Source: Gemmatimonadota bacterium
Lineage (GTDB): Bacteria; Gemmatimonadota; Gemmatimonadetes; Palauibacterales; KS3-K002
DNA length: 64,000 bases
NCBI GenBank assembly: GCA_020344015.1
Contig: CP070812.1
Coordinates: forward strand, 3,488,711-3,552,710
Direction of reading: 5' to 3'
The notes beneath the pieces are model-generated. The model worked only from the letters and a program-made list of their open reading frames with translations, had not been told where the DNA came from and searched no databases. Made by a program: the position numbers and the translations under genes. Of the stretch, positions 46,993-55,536 are shown one piece after another (within the stretch, counting starts at the first letter, position 1; every line of letters begins with the position of its first letter).

Positions 46993-48150
46993 ATGCAACG
47001 GTCAATAGATACCGATCCCCCCCACCGTCTACGCACCCGCCGCGTAATGGTTGGTGACGTCCCGATCGGTGGCGGCGCGCCGGTTTCGATCCAGTCGATG
47101 ACGCTCGCTAGCCCGGTGGACCTGGCCGCCACGCGGGCCGAGATTGAGAAGCTCGCCGACGCCGGCGTCGAGATCGTCCGCACCGCCGTGCCCAACGAGG
47201 CGGCGGCCGATAATCTGGCTGCGCTCGTCGAGGGCGCGCCGGTACCGCTCGTCGCCGACATACACTTCAACTTCCAGTTGGCCGTCAAAGCCGCCGAGGC
47301 GGGTGTGGCGAAGCTGCGGCTCAATCCAGGCAACATCGGTGACGCGAAACGCGTACGTTCGGTAGTCGAAGCGGCGCGCGACCGGGGGATCCCGATCCGC
47401 ATCGGCGTCAACGCCGGTTCGCTCGAGCGCGAGCTACTGGCGGAGTTCGGACGCCCGACGGCGGAGGCGATGGTCAAGAGCGCCCGCCGCCACGTCCGGA
47501 TTCTGGAGGACGAGCGCTTCGAGGACATAGTCATCTCGCTGAAGGCGTCCCACGTGCCGCTGATGATCGACGCCTACCGGCTGGCGGCGCAGGAATTCGA
47601 CTACCCGCTCCACCTCGGCGTTACCGAGGCGGGCACACCGCGGGCTGGAAACATCAAGTCAGCGATCGGAATCGGCACACTGCTGGCGGAAGGGATCGGC
47701 GACACGATCCGCGTCTCGCTGTCCGCCGACCCGGTGGAGGAGGTGCACGCCGCGCGCACGATCCTCGAGGCCCTCGACCTACGACGTGAGAGCATCAGGA
47801 TCGTCGCCTGCCCCGGCTGTGGCCGGTTGCAGGTCGACCTGATCCGACTGGCCGAAGCGGTCGATGAGCGGACGCGCGACATCCGCAAGCCGCTCACTGT
47901 AGCGGTAATGGGTTGTGCGGTGAACGGGCCGGGCGAAGCGCGTGAGGCCGACATCGGGATCGCCGGCGGCAAAGGTGAGGGCCTGCTCTACGTACGCGGC
48001 GAAATGGTGCGCAAGGTACCTGAAGACAGGATCGTCGACGCGCTCATCGAGCTAATCGATGAGGTCGAGCCCGATCCCGATCCGGCTGCGCGCGACGCCG
48101 CCGCGATGACCTGGACTCCGGACTGGGAAGACGGGGCGCAGCCCTCCTAG
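46993..48150 (+). CDS. ispG: 4-hydroxy-3-methylbut-2-en-1-yl diphosphate synthase
   Basis: IspG (GcpE) is the iron-sulfur enzyme of the penultimate MEP-pathway step of isoprenoid synthesis. The 385-residue protein has the TIM-barrel part (PVSIQSMTLASPVD, VADIHFNFQLAVKAAEAG, LRLNPGNIGD) and the 4Fe-4S cysteines in CPGCGR and VMGCAVNGPGEA. It has the short bacterial form without the plant-type insert. The only upstream feature is inverted-repeat tract D, whose right arm ends about 30 bases before ATG. Confidence 0.97.
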   Translation: MQRSIDTDPPHRLRTRRVMVGDVPIGGGAPVSIQSMTLASPVDLAATRAEIEKLADAGVEIVRTAVPNEAAADNLAALVEGAPVPLVADIHFNFQLAVKAAEAGVAKLRLNPGNIGDAKRVRSVVEAARDRGIPIRIGVNAGSLERELLAEFGRPTAEAMVKSARRHVRILEDERFEDIVISLKASHVPLMIDAYRLAAQEFDYPLHLGVTEAGTPRAGNIKSAIGIGTLLAEGIGDTIRVSLSADPVEEVHAARTILEALDLRRESIRIVACPGCGRLQVDLIRLAEAVDERTRDIRKPLTVAVMGCAVNGPGEAREADIGIAGGKGEGLLYVRGEMVRKVPEDRIVDALIELIDEVEPDPDPAARDAAAMTWTPDWEDGAQPS

Positions 48151-48175
48151 TCCACGACCTTCCGGGGTGTTCGAG

Positions 48176-49189
48176 ATGGTCAAGAAGGAATCGGTACAGG
48201 TTGGTGTCGTCGGTTGCGGCGCTATCGCGCAACTCGTCCACATACCGTTACTCGGCGGAAAGGAGAGCGTGCAGGTCGTCGCCGTCTGCGATGACAACCT
48301 GCCCAAGGCCAAGCTGGTGGCCGAGCGCTTCGAGATCGGGTCCGTCTATTCTTCCATCGAGAGCCTGCTCGAGCACAAGGGCCTCGATGCCGTCCTCGTC
48401 TGCACCCCCAACCACATGCACGCCGAGCACACCGAGGCGGCCCTCAAGGCAGGGGCCCATGTACTCTGCGAGCGGCCCCTCGGCGTCAGCCGCGAACAGG
48501 TCGTGGGTACGCTGGCGGTGGCCAAGCAGGCCGGCCGCACCCTCATGGTCGCCAACAACCACCGCTTCAGGCCTGACGCTTGGGCCCTGCGCCGCTTCAT
48601 CAGCGCCGGCGAGCTCGGCGATATCTACCACATCCACTCGAGCTGGCAGCGCCGGCGTGCCAGACGGCCGCGCATCAGCGAGTGGCGATTGAGCCGGGAG
48701 GGCGGTGGCGGGGTGCTCATGGACCTCGGTGTCACAAACATCGATGCCTGCCTCTGGTTGCTCGACTACCCCGTGGCCGAACGGCTGACGGCCTATCTCC
48801 TCGACCGGGACGAGGACGGCGTTGATGATTCGGCGGTGGTGCTCATGCGGCTCGAGGGTAACCTGACTTGTAGCGTCGAGGTGAGCTGGGACCTCGCCGC
48901 GATCAAGGACCGCCACGGTTTGGTTGCTTTGGGCGAGCTAGGGACGGGATCACTAGCGCCCTTCGTCGTGCAGAGGGAGACGGACGGGAAGGTCATCGAC
49001 GTGACGCCGCGCCTAGCGCCGGGTATCGAGAACATGTACACGGCGTCCTATCGCCGCGAGCTCGACTACTTCCTCGGCGTCGTTCGCGGCGAGCGTGAAG
49101 AGCCGCTGCCCACCGAGCAGGAGAAGTTGATGGGTATCGTCGACGCCTGCTATCGGTCGTCCAGCGAGGGACGCGAGATCGTTCTGTGA
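48176..49189 (+). CDS. Gfo/Idh/MocA family oxidoreductase
   Basis: The 337-residue protein has an N-terminal Rossmann fold (VGVVGCGAIAQLVHIPLLGG), a VCTPNHMHAEHTEAALKAG segment, CERPLG where most relatives have EKP, and a C-terminal dehydratase-like domain with GGGVLMDLGVTNIDACLWLL. It probably acts on a sugar or sugar-nucleotide with NAD(P), but the substrate is not predictable. The start may be ATG 48176, with GGGG eight bases upstream, or GTG 48167. The GTGA overlap ties it to lnt. Confidence 0.88.
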   Translation: MVKKESVQVGVVGCGAIAQLVHIPLLGGKESVQVVAVCDDNLPKAKLVAERFEIGSVYSSIESLLEHKGLDAVLVCTPNHMHAEHTEAALKAGAHVLCERPLGVSREQVVGTLAVAKQAGRTLMVANNHRFRPDAWALRRFISAGELGDIYHIHSSWQRRRARRPRISEWRLSREGGGGVLMDLGVTNIDACLWLLDYPVAERLTAYLLDRDEDGVDDSAVVLMRLEGNLTCSVEVSWDLAAIKDRHGLVALGELGTGSLAPFVVQRETDGKVIDVTPRLAPGIENMYTASYRRELDYFLGVVRGEREEPLPTEQEKLMGIVDACYRSSSEGREIVL

Positions 49190-50829
49190 AGCACCCCATC
49201 CTGCCGCGTGGGGCGGAGCTTGGCCTTCCGATCGTCAGCGGGATACTGCTCACCCTGTCGTTCCCCCCCTTTCATCTGCTGATCCCGCCATTCGTCGCAC
49301 TGGTTCCCTACCTGGTGTTCGTGGCCGGTGCCCCGAACGACCGCGAAGGCAGCGCATCGGTCAGGCGCGCCACCTTCTGGATGGGCATCGTCTACTTCGG
49401 CACGCTCCTCTACTGGCTCTTCGCCGCCCTGGTCTTCTACACCTGGCTCGCGCTGCTCGGCTACATCATTACTATCGTCATCCTGTCGGGCATCCTCGCG
49501 CTCGGCGGCTGGGGGATCCACTTGATGCGCCGGCGTCACGCGGTTCCCTTCTGGATCTCGTTACCCGTCTTCTGGACGGCGGCGGAATGGGGGCACGCCC
49601 ACCTCGGTGACATAGCGTTCCCCTGGCTGGGGCTTGGGCACTCGCTCACCGGCTACCCGGCCTTGGTCGGCTTCGCCGAGCTCACCGGTGTACGCGGCGT
49701 GGCCGTCTGGCTGGCGGCGATCAACGGCTTGGCCGCCGAATGGTGGCTGGCGGGGCTACGGGCCCGCTGGCGGCCGCGCGCCGTAGCCCTCCTGTTGACC
49801 CTCGCTGTCCCGCTCGGATACTCGGCGCTGCGTTGGAGCACCCTCGAAACACGGCCTGCTGCCCGGGTCCTGGTCGTGCAGCCGAACATCCCCGAGGATC
49901 TCAAGCTCGAGCGCGAAGTGGCCTCCGACACGAGCCGCGCAGCCATCGAGAGTCTGATGCGCTCCGCCCTCGCCGACGGTCCCGATCTCGACCTCATCGT
50001 CTGGCCCGAGACCGCGATCCCTTACTTCTACGACCGCGAGCCGCAGTTCGTCGCGCTGGCGGTGAATACGGCGCAATCGAACGGGGTCGGACTGCTAACC
50101 GGCGTCCTCGACTACGAGCTCTTCGAGGACGAGAGTTGGGAGTACTACAACGCAGCACTCTATCTGAACCCGCAGGGGCAGCTCGACGGATTCTATCACA
50201 AGCACCAGCTGGTCCCCATCGTCGAGCGCGTGCCGTTCGTACCAATCTCTTGGATCCGCGCCTTACGTCGGAAGGCGGCGGAGGGCGGCGTGCCGCTGAT
50301 CGGAGGCTTCCTACAATGGTTCGGCGGCTTCGGCCGCGGCACCGAAGAGCCGGTCTTTCGGGTGGACGGCGCCGGCTTCGGCGTGCTCATCTGTTACGAG
50401 TCGATCTTCCCCGGCCTCTCCCGGACGTATCGCCGCGGCGGCGCCGACTTCCTCGTCAATATCACCAACGACGCCTGGTTCGGGCGCGAGCGTCCCTGGT
50501 GGAGTCGCACCGCCGCACTCTATCAGCACCCAGCGCACATGGTCATGCGGGCGATCGAGAACCGAGTCGGCGTCGCTCGCTCGGCTAACACCGGGATCTC
50601 GCTCTTCGTCGATCCCCGGGGCCGCGTCCATCAGGCGACTCGCCTCTTTACACCCGACGCCCGCATCGCCACGGTCGAAACGACCGACGGCCTCACCCTC
50701 TACACGCGGCTCGGCGACTGGCCCGGCACCCTGGCGATCCTGGCCGCGGTTCTTCTGCCGTTCGGGTCCTGGTGGAAGAGACGGCGCTCGGATTCGGGGA
50801 TTCGGGGGTTCGGGGATTCGGGGAGGTAG
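49186..50829 (+). CDS. lnt: Apolipoprotein N-acyltransferase
   Basis: Lnt adds the third acyl chain to outer-membrane lipoproteins. The 547-residue protein has an N-terminal multi-helix membrane region (about residues 1-225) and a nitrilase-type periplasmic domain. The catalytic Glu-Lys-Cys triad is visible in VWPETAIPY, FYHKHQLVPIVERVPF and LICYESIFPG. The last dozen residues (GIRGFGDSGR and just before) are encoded by the left arm of inverted-repeat tract E and look foreign to the family. Confidence 0.94.
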   Translation: MKHPILPRGAELGLPIVSGILLTLSFPPFHLLIPPFVALVPYLVFVAGAPNDREGSASVRRATFWMGIVYFGTLLYWLFAALVFYTWLALLGYIITIVILSGILALGGWGIHLMRRRHAVPFWISLPVFWTAAEWGHAHLGDIAFPWLGLGHSLTGYPALVGFAELTGVRGVAVWLAAINGLAAEWWLAGLRARWRPRAVALLLTLAVPLGYSALRWSTLETRPAARVLVVQPNIPEDLKLEREVASDTSRAAIESLMRSALADGPDLDLIVWPETAIPYFYDREPQFVALAVNTAQSNGVGLLTGVLDYELFEDESWEYYNAALYLNPQGQLDGFYHKHQLVPIVERVPFVPISWIRALRRKAAEGGVPLIGGFLQWFGGFGRGTEEPVFRVDGAGFGVLICYESIFPGLSRTYRRGGADFLVNITNDAWFGRERPWWSRTAALYQHPAHMVMRAIENRVGVARSANTGISLFVDPRGRVHQATRLFTPDARIATVETTDGLTLYTRLGDWPGTLAILAAVLLPFGSWWKRRRSDSGIRGFGDSGR

Positions 50830-50933
50830 GGCTCCCCGATTCCCGAATCCCACGGATACCACGGATACCACGGATTCTCGGATCCCATTCCCAGAATCCC
50901 CGATTCCGGGATTCCCCGATTCCCCAACCCCCA
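50787..50933. repeat. Imperfect inverted-repeat tract E at the end of lnt
   Basis: GGGATTCGG-type words (50790-50826) run through the last codons and stop codon of lnt and are mirrored by CTCCCCGATTCCCGAATCCC (50832-50851) downstream. The tract continues with CACGGATACCACGGATACCA and further CCCCGATTC words to about 50930. Several of these words also occur in tract A (1140-1362), so the two are probably copies of one element family. Confidence 0.75.
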
Positions 50934-50936
50934 ATC

Positions 50937-50964
50937 TTGCCTCCCTATTGGCCCTTGCTAAATT
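50937..50964 (+). promoter_or_regulatory. Possible rpmE promoter
   Basis: TTGCCT (50937-50942) and TAAATT (50959-50964) are 16 bases apart. If used, transcription starts near 50971, just before the hairpin at 50978, leaving a leader of about 140 bases before rpmE. Confidence 0.38.
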
Positions 50965-50977
50965 CCACCCTGGGACG

Positions 50978-51002
50978 CGGCCCCGAGTGGGGCCGTTATT
51001 TT
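50978..51002 (+). terminator. Intrinsic terminator or leader attenuator before rpmE
   Basis: CGGCCCC (50978-50984), loop GAGT and GGGGCCG (50989-50995) form a perfect 7-bp stem followed by TTATTTT. It can end the lnt transcript or act as an attenuator in the rpmE leader. A second GGGCCG at 51022-51027 could compete for the CGGCCC arm. Confidence 0.7.
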
Positions 51003-51046
51003 CGCACATCTAAAGGACTTTGGGCCGTTCGGCGCTCACCGTCGGC

Positions 51047-51090
51047 GTTCGATGTTGGATATTCGATGTTCGGTGCTCACAACGAACATC
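51047..51090 (+). repeat. Short-word tract and hairpin (tract F) just before rpmE
   Basis: GTTCGATGTT (51047-51056) and ATTCGATGTT (51061-51070) are near-copies. GATGTTCG (51065-51072) and CGAACATC (51083-51090) form a perfect 8-bp stem with a ten-base loop, ending seven bases before the AAAAGGG ribosome-site region of rpmE. Confidence 0.6.
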
Positions 51091-51110
51091 AAGGCTAAAA
51101 GGGTAGTACG

Positions 51111-51407
51111 ATGAAACAGGGAATTCACCCCGAGTACAAGGAAGCGCTGGTGACCTGCGCCTGCGGGAACACCTTCAAGACGCGTTCCACGCTCGAGACG
51201 ATCCATGTCGAGATCTGCTCTCGCTGCCACCCCTTCTTCACGGGGCGGCAGAAGCTCGTCGATACCGCGGGCCGCGTCGAGCGGTTCCGCAGGAAGTACG
51301 GTGAGCCGGGAGTGAAGAAGAAGGCGAAGAAGGGCAAGAAGGGCACGGCGCCCGAGGGCCCGGCCGAACCCGCGGCGACGCCCTCCGGCGAAGAGCAGAC
51401 CGAATAA
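51111..51407 (+). CDS. rpmE: Ribosomal protein L31 (zinc-type) with charged C-terminal extension
   Basis: L31 joins the large and small subunits across the central protuberance. The first ~66 residues are typical L31 with four zinc-ligand cysteines (Cys16, Cys18, Cys36, Cys39 in TCACGN and [10 protein letters not shown]), the C+ form usually repressed only under zinc starvation in favour of C- paralogues. A lysine-rich then Pro/Glu-rich tail of about 30 residues ([10 protein letters not shown] onward) makes it 98 residues, longer than the usual 66-80. It leads the prfA-prmC group. Confidence 0.95.
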   Translation: MKQGIHPEYKEALVTCACGNTFKTRSTLETIHVEICSRCHPFFTGRQKLVDTAGRVERFRRKYGEPGVKKKAKKGKKGTAPEGPAEPAATPSGEEQTE

Positions 51408-51443
51408 CCTCTACGAAGCTGTCGCCCCATAGCGGTTGTCGAC

Positions 51444-52523
51444 ATGACGAGTTCCGACCGGCTGAGAGAGAAGGTTCGGGCCGCCGTCGCGCGCCGGGAA
51501 GAGCTCGGGCGGCAACTGGCCAGCCCTGCGGTCATAGGCGACCCGGAGCGGCTGAAGGAGCTTGCCCGTGAGCACTCCGGGCTCGAGCGGCTCGCCGAGG
51601 TCGGCGCCGAGCTGGCGAAGCTCGACGACGAGCTCGAGGGCGCCCGCGAGTTGAGCGCCTCGGCGGAAGACCCCGATCTGCGTGAACTGGCGCGGGCCGA
51701 GGCAGTCGAGCTGGAGGAGAGGGTCGGCCGGCTGGAGGCCGAGGCCCGTGATTTGTTGACGCCGAAGGATCCGCTCGACGACCGCGCGGCTGTCATCGAG
51801 ATCCGCGCCGGCACCGGCGGCGACGAGGCCGGACTGTTTGCCGCCGACCTCCACCGCATGTACACCCGCTACGCCGAGAAGCACGGCTGGAAGATCGAGC
51901 TCCTCTCCACCAGCGAGGGCACGCTCGGTGGTGTCAAAGAGGTCGCCTTCGTCGTGCGCGGCAAGAACGCCTACGGCACGCTTCGCTACGAGTCGGGGGT
52001 CCACCGCGTCCAGCGGGTGCCCGAGACCGAGAGCCAGGGCCGCATCCACACTTCGGCGGCTACCGTCGCTGTCCTCCCCGAGGCGGAGGATGTCGACGTC
52101 GAGATCAAGCCTGACGATATAAAGGTCGATGTCTACCGCTCGTCGGGACCCGGCGGCCAGAGCGTCAATACCACCGATTCGGCCGTGCGGATCACCCATG
52201 TCGCCACCGGTTTGGTCGTCACCTGCCAGGACGAGAAGTCCCAGCACAAGAACAAGGCCCGAGCCCTCAAGGTCCTGCGTAGCCGGCTCCTCGACCTCAG
52301 AATCGCCGAACAGGAGGCCGAACGCGCTGCCCAGCGCCGTACCCAGGTCGGCACCGGTGACCGCTCGGCCAAGATCCGCACCTACAACTTCCCGCAGAGT
52401 CGCGTCACCGATCACCGCATCGGACTCACCCTCCATCGGCTGCCTGAGATCATGGACGGTGACCTCGATCACCTACTGCGCGAGCTGCGGCTAGCCCGCC
52501 GCGAGGAACGCCTCAGCGCATGA
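51444..52523 (+). CDS. prfA: Peptide chain release factor 1
   Basis: RF1 terminates translation at UAG and UAA codons. The 359-residue protein has the GGQ catalytic tripeptide (237-239 in [18 protein letters not shown]), a coiled-coil N-terminal domain and the codon-recognition region [18 protein letters not shown]. The next gene, prmC, encodes the enzyme that methylates the GGQ glutamine. Confidence 0.96.
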   Translation: MTSSDRLREKVRAAVARREELGRQLASPAVIGDPERLKELAREHSGLERLAEVGAELAKLDDELEGARELSASAEDPDLRELARAEAVELEERVGRLEAEARDLLTPKDPLDDRAAVIEIRAGTGGDEAGLFAADLHRMYTRYAEKHGWKIELLSTSEGTLGGVKEVAFVVRGKNAYGTLRYESGVHRVQRVPETESQGRIHTSAATVAVLPEAEDVDVEIKPDDIKVDVYRSSGPGGQSVNTTDSAVRITHVATGLVVTCQDEKSQHKNKARALKVLRSRLLDLRIAEQEAERAAQRRTQVGTGDRSAKIRTYNFPQSRVTDHRIGLTLHRLPEIMDGDLDHLLRELRLARREERLSA

Positions 52524-53428
52524 GCGGGCGGCGGCCGGAGAAGCCTTCCCCGTCTAGCGCTGATCATGCAACGCCCACTGTAAAGGAGGCGCTCGAGAGA
52601 GGTGGCCGGACCCTGGCCGCGCATTCAGGCGACGAAGCATCCCGCGAGGCCCTCTTCCTGCTCGCCGGCCTCCTGGATTCATCGCCGGGTCGGCTCGCCT
52701 TGGAGCGCGATCGCTCGCTCTCCCAGGACGAGTGGGGCGTATACCAGAGCTGGCTCGACCGCCGCGCCGCCGGCGAGCCGATGCAGTACATCGAAGGGCG
52801 GGCCGCCTTCCGCGAGCTCTCGCTGCGCGTCGACCGCTCGGTCTTGATCCCGCGGCCGGAGACCGAGCAGCTCGTCGAGCACGTGCTTGAGTGGTGCCGC
52901 GGCGGCGAGGGGCTGGTCGGTCTCGATCTCGGCACCGGCTCCGGCGCCATCGCCATAAGCCTGCTACTGGAGGGGCCGTTCCGCGCCTTCGTCGCCGTTG
53001 ACATATCCGGCGGGGCTCTAAATGTTGCCCGGGTTAACGCAAGCGAAACGCGCGTGGCCGAGAGGCTCGATCTGCGCCAGGGCTCGCTGTTCGAGGCCCT
53101 GCGCCCGGGGGAACGCTTCCACGTCATAGTCTCCAACCCGCCCTACATAGCGGATGGCGAGGCCGGGTCGTTGCCCGAGGAGGTCCGCGACTGGGAGCCG
53201 GCTGTGGCGCTCTACTCGGGCCCCACCGGCGTGGAGGTGATCTCGCAGATCGTGGAGTCGGCGCCGCGTTTTCTCGAGCCCGGAGGCCTCCTGGCACTCG
53301 AGGTGGCCCCGACCGTTGCCGACGCCGCGGTCCAGTGTATCCGGGATTCGGCGCTCTACCGCGAGCCGCGCCTCGCGCACGACCTTGCCGGCCAGCGACG
53401 CCTGCTGCTGGCCGAGCTCGGCGGCTGA
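52520..53428 (+). CDS. prmC: Release factor glutamine methyltransferase
   Basis: PrmC (HemK) methylates the glutamine of the GGQ motif in RF1 and RF2. The 302-residue protein has a helical N-terminal domain, the SAM-binding [14 protein letters not shown] motif near residues 134-147 and the catalytic NPPY in [13 protein letters not shown] (about 207-210). The start overlaps the prfA stop by ATGA, the usual coupled pair. Confidence 0.95.
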   Translation: MSGRRPEKPSPSSADHATPTVKEALERGGRTLAAHSGDEASREALFLLAGLLDSSPGRLALERDRSLSQDEWGVYQSWLDRRAAGEPMQYIEGRAAFRELSLRVDRSVLIPRPETEQLVEHVLEWCRGGEGLVGLDLGTGSGAIAISLLLEGPFRAFVAVDISGGALNVARVNASETRVAERLDLRQGSLFEALRPGERFHVIVSNPPYIADGEAGSLPEEVRDWEPAVALYSGPTGVEVISQIVESAPRFLEPGGLLALEVAPTVADAAVQCIRDSALYREPRLAHDLAGQRRLLLAELGG

Positions 53429-53484
53429 CGGTGAGAAGCGTGCTGCCGCAGTCCAAGTAACAGAGAGCGGATGAGAAAGGAGTC

Positions 53485-54180
53485 ATGGAGACCGTAAGGA
53501 GAGCGGTCGAGAAGCGTCTGGTCGCGATCTTCAGCCCGATCATCGATTGGATGGTCAGGAAGCGCGTCCACCCTAACGTCCTCAGTACCATCGGCTTCTT
53601 GGTCACGATGAGCTCCGCCTTCGCCTTCGGCTATAATCATATCCGCACGGCGGGTGTGCTCATCCTTCTCGGTGGCGTCTTCGACCTGTTCGATGGCCGC
53701 GTCGCTCGCGCTACCGGTCTCGCGTCCAAGTTCGGCGCGTTCTACGACTCGACCCTCGACCGTATCTCCGAGATCGCCGTCTACATCGGGCTGCTCTCAC
53801 TCTATAACACTTACCATCCGCAGCTCGGCGATGTCGGAACGATCTACGCCATCATGCTGGCCATGGCGGGCTCGCTGATGATCAGCTACACCCGTGCCCG
53901 GGCCGAAGGGCTCGGCATCGATTGCAAGGTTGGCTTTATGCAGCGCGGCGAGCGGGTCGTGATGATCGGGCTGGCGGCGCTGTTGTTCGGCGGCGAGTCG
54001 TCCGGCCTGGCGCTTCGCGTAGTCATCATCACGGTGGCGATCCTGACGAACCTCACCGCGTTCCACAGAATCATCTGGATCTACCGGCACACGCGGGAGC
54101 CCAAAGGTGCGCGGGTCAGTAGCCAAGCCGGAGCAGCCGCGACCTCCGATCCGGAATCGAGCGCTGGAAGTAAGGACTGA
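53485..54180 (+). CDS. CDP-alcohol phosphatidyltransferase (probable phosphatidylinositol-type synthase)
   Basis: This 231-residue membrane enzyme has about six hydrophobic helices and the full class signature DG-X2-AR-X8-G-X3-D-X3-D in FDGRVARATGLASKFG and FYDSTLDR (about 69-93). It joins CDP-diacylglycerol to a polar alcohol. The directly following inositol-3-phosphate synthase gene makes inositol phosphate the likely acceptor, giving phosphatidylinositol phosphate. That inference rests on context. AAGGAG precedes ATG 53485. The Ser/Ala-rich C-terminal tail is unremarkable. Confidence 0.85.
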   Translation: METVRRAVEKRLVAIFSPIIDWMVRKRVHPNVLSTIGFLVTMSSAFAFGYNHIRTAGVLILLGGVFDLFDGRVARATGLASKFGAFYDSTLDRISEIAVYIGLLSLYNTYHPQLGDVGTIYAIMLAMAGSLMISYTRARAEGLGIDCKVGFMQRGERVVMIGLAALLFGGESSGLALRVVIITVAILTNLTAFHRIIWIYRHTREPKGARVSSQAGAAATSDPESSAGSKD

Positions 54181-54200
54181 ACCGCATAGAGGACTCGATA

Positions 54201-55532
54201 ATGGCAAAATACGAACCGAAGATTGCACCTCCCACAGGCAGGCTTGGCGTGCTGCTGCCCGGTCTGGGCGCCGTGGCGACGACCTTCATTGCCGGGGTCG
54301 AGGCCGTCAGGCGCGGCGCCGGTTTACCGATCGGTTCGCTCACGCAGATGGGCACGATCCGGTTGGGCAAGCGGACCGACAGCCGCATGCCTCTGATCAA
54401 CGAGTTCGTACCGCTGGCCGAGCTCGACGATCTGGTATTCGGTGCCTGGGACCCGATCCCGGACGACGCGCTCAAATCGGCGCAGACCTGCGGCGTCCTG
54501 AAAGATTCCGATCTGCGGGAGGTCGGCGATTTCCTCTCCGAGATCAAGCCGATGTCCGCGGTCTTCTCCAGCGACTATGTAAAGAAGCTCGATGGGCCCA
54601 ACGTCAAGAAGGGGAGCAAGAAAGAGCTGGCCGAGCAGCTGCGCGACGACATCCGGCGCTTCAAGGACGAAAACAAATGCGACCGGCTTGTCATGGTCTG
54701 GTGTGCCTCCACCGAGGTGTTTTTGAGACCGGGCCCGGTGCACGAATCGATCGAGGCGTTCGAGAAAGGCCTCGAGAACGATGACCCCGGCATCGCGCCC
54801 TCGATGATCTACGCCTACGCCGCCATCATGGAGGGTGTTCCCTTCGCCAACGGTGCGCCGAACCTGACCGCCGATATCCCGGCCCTCTACACCCTCGCTA
54901 AGGAGGTGCAGGTACCCATCGGCGGCAAGGACTTCAAGACCGGCCAGACGCTGATGAAGACGATCCTCGCTCCCGGCTTCAAGGCGCGCATGCTCGGGCT
55001 CAGTGGTTGGTTCTCCACCAACATTCTGGGTAACCGGGACGGCGAGGTGTTGGACGATCCCGAGAGCTTCAAGACCAAGGAGGAGTCGAAGCTCGGCGTG
55101 CTCGAGTACATACTGCAGCCGGACCTCTATCCCGAGCTCTACGGCAACCTCTTCCACAAGGTCAGGATCAACTACTACCCTCCGCGTGGCGACAACAAGG
55201 AGGGTTGGGACAACATCGACGTCGTCGGTTGGCTCGGCTACCCAATGCAGATCAAGATCGACTTCCTTTGCCGCGACTCGATACTCGCCGCGCCCATCGT
55301 TCTCGACCTGGCGCTGTTCTTCGACCTGGCGCAGCGCGCCGGCATGAGCGGCGTCCAGGAGTGGCTATCGTTCTACTTCAAGAGCCCGATGACCGCGCCC
55401 GAGCTCTATCCCGAGCACGACATCTTCATCCAGTTGACGAAGCTCAAGAACACGCTCCGTTGGCTGATGGGCGAAGCGCCCATCACCCACCTCGGTACGG
55501 AGTACTACGACGACTACTACAGGGACGCCTGA
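54201..55532 (+). CDS. ino1: Inositol-3-phosphate synthase
   Basis: Ino1 isomerises glucose 6-phosphate to 1L-myo-inositol 3-phosphate using bound NAD. The 443-residue protein has the Rossmann start LGVLLPGLGAVATTFIAGVE, a VFGAWDPIPDDA region, the GGKDFKTGQTLMKTI active-site segment and a WLGYPMQIKIDFLCRDSILA C-terminal block. It is of the bacterial/archaeal style. It is separated from the phosphatidyltransferase gene by 20 bases with AGAGGA before ATG, so the two form an inositol-lipid unit. Confidence 0.94.
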   Translation: MAKYEPKIAPPTGRLGVLLPGLGAVATTFIAGVEAVRRGAGLPIGSLTQMGTIRLGKRTDSRMPLINEFVPLAELDDLVFGAWDPIPDDALKSAQTCGVLKDSDLREVGDFLSEIKPMSAVFSSDYVKKLDGPNVKKGSKKELAEQLRDDIRRFKDENKCDRLVMVWCASTEVFLRPGPVHESIEAFEKGLENDDPGIAPSMIYAYAAIMEGVPFANGAPNLTADIPALYTLAKEVQVPIGGKDFKTGQTLMKTILAPGFKARMLGLSGWFSTNILGNRDGEVLDDPESFKTKEESKLGVLEYILQPDLYPELYGNLFHKVRINYYPPRGDNKEGWDNIDVVGWLGYPMQIKIDFLCRDSILAAPIVLDLALFFDLAQRAGMSGVQEWLSFYFKSPMTAPELYPEHDIFIQLTKLKNTLRWLMGEAPITHLGTEYYDDYYRDA

Positions 55533-55536
55533 GCCG

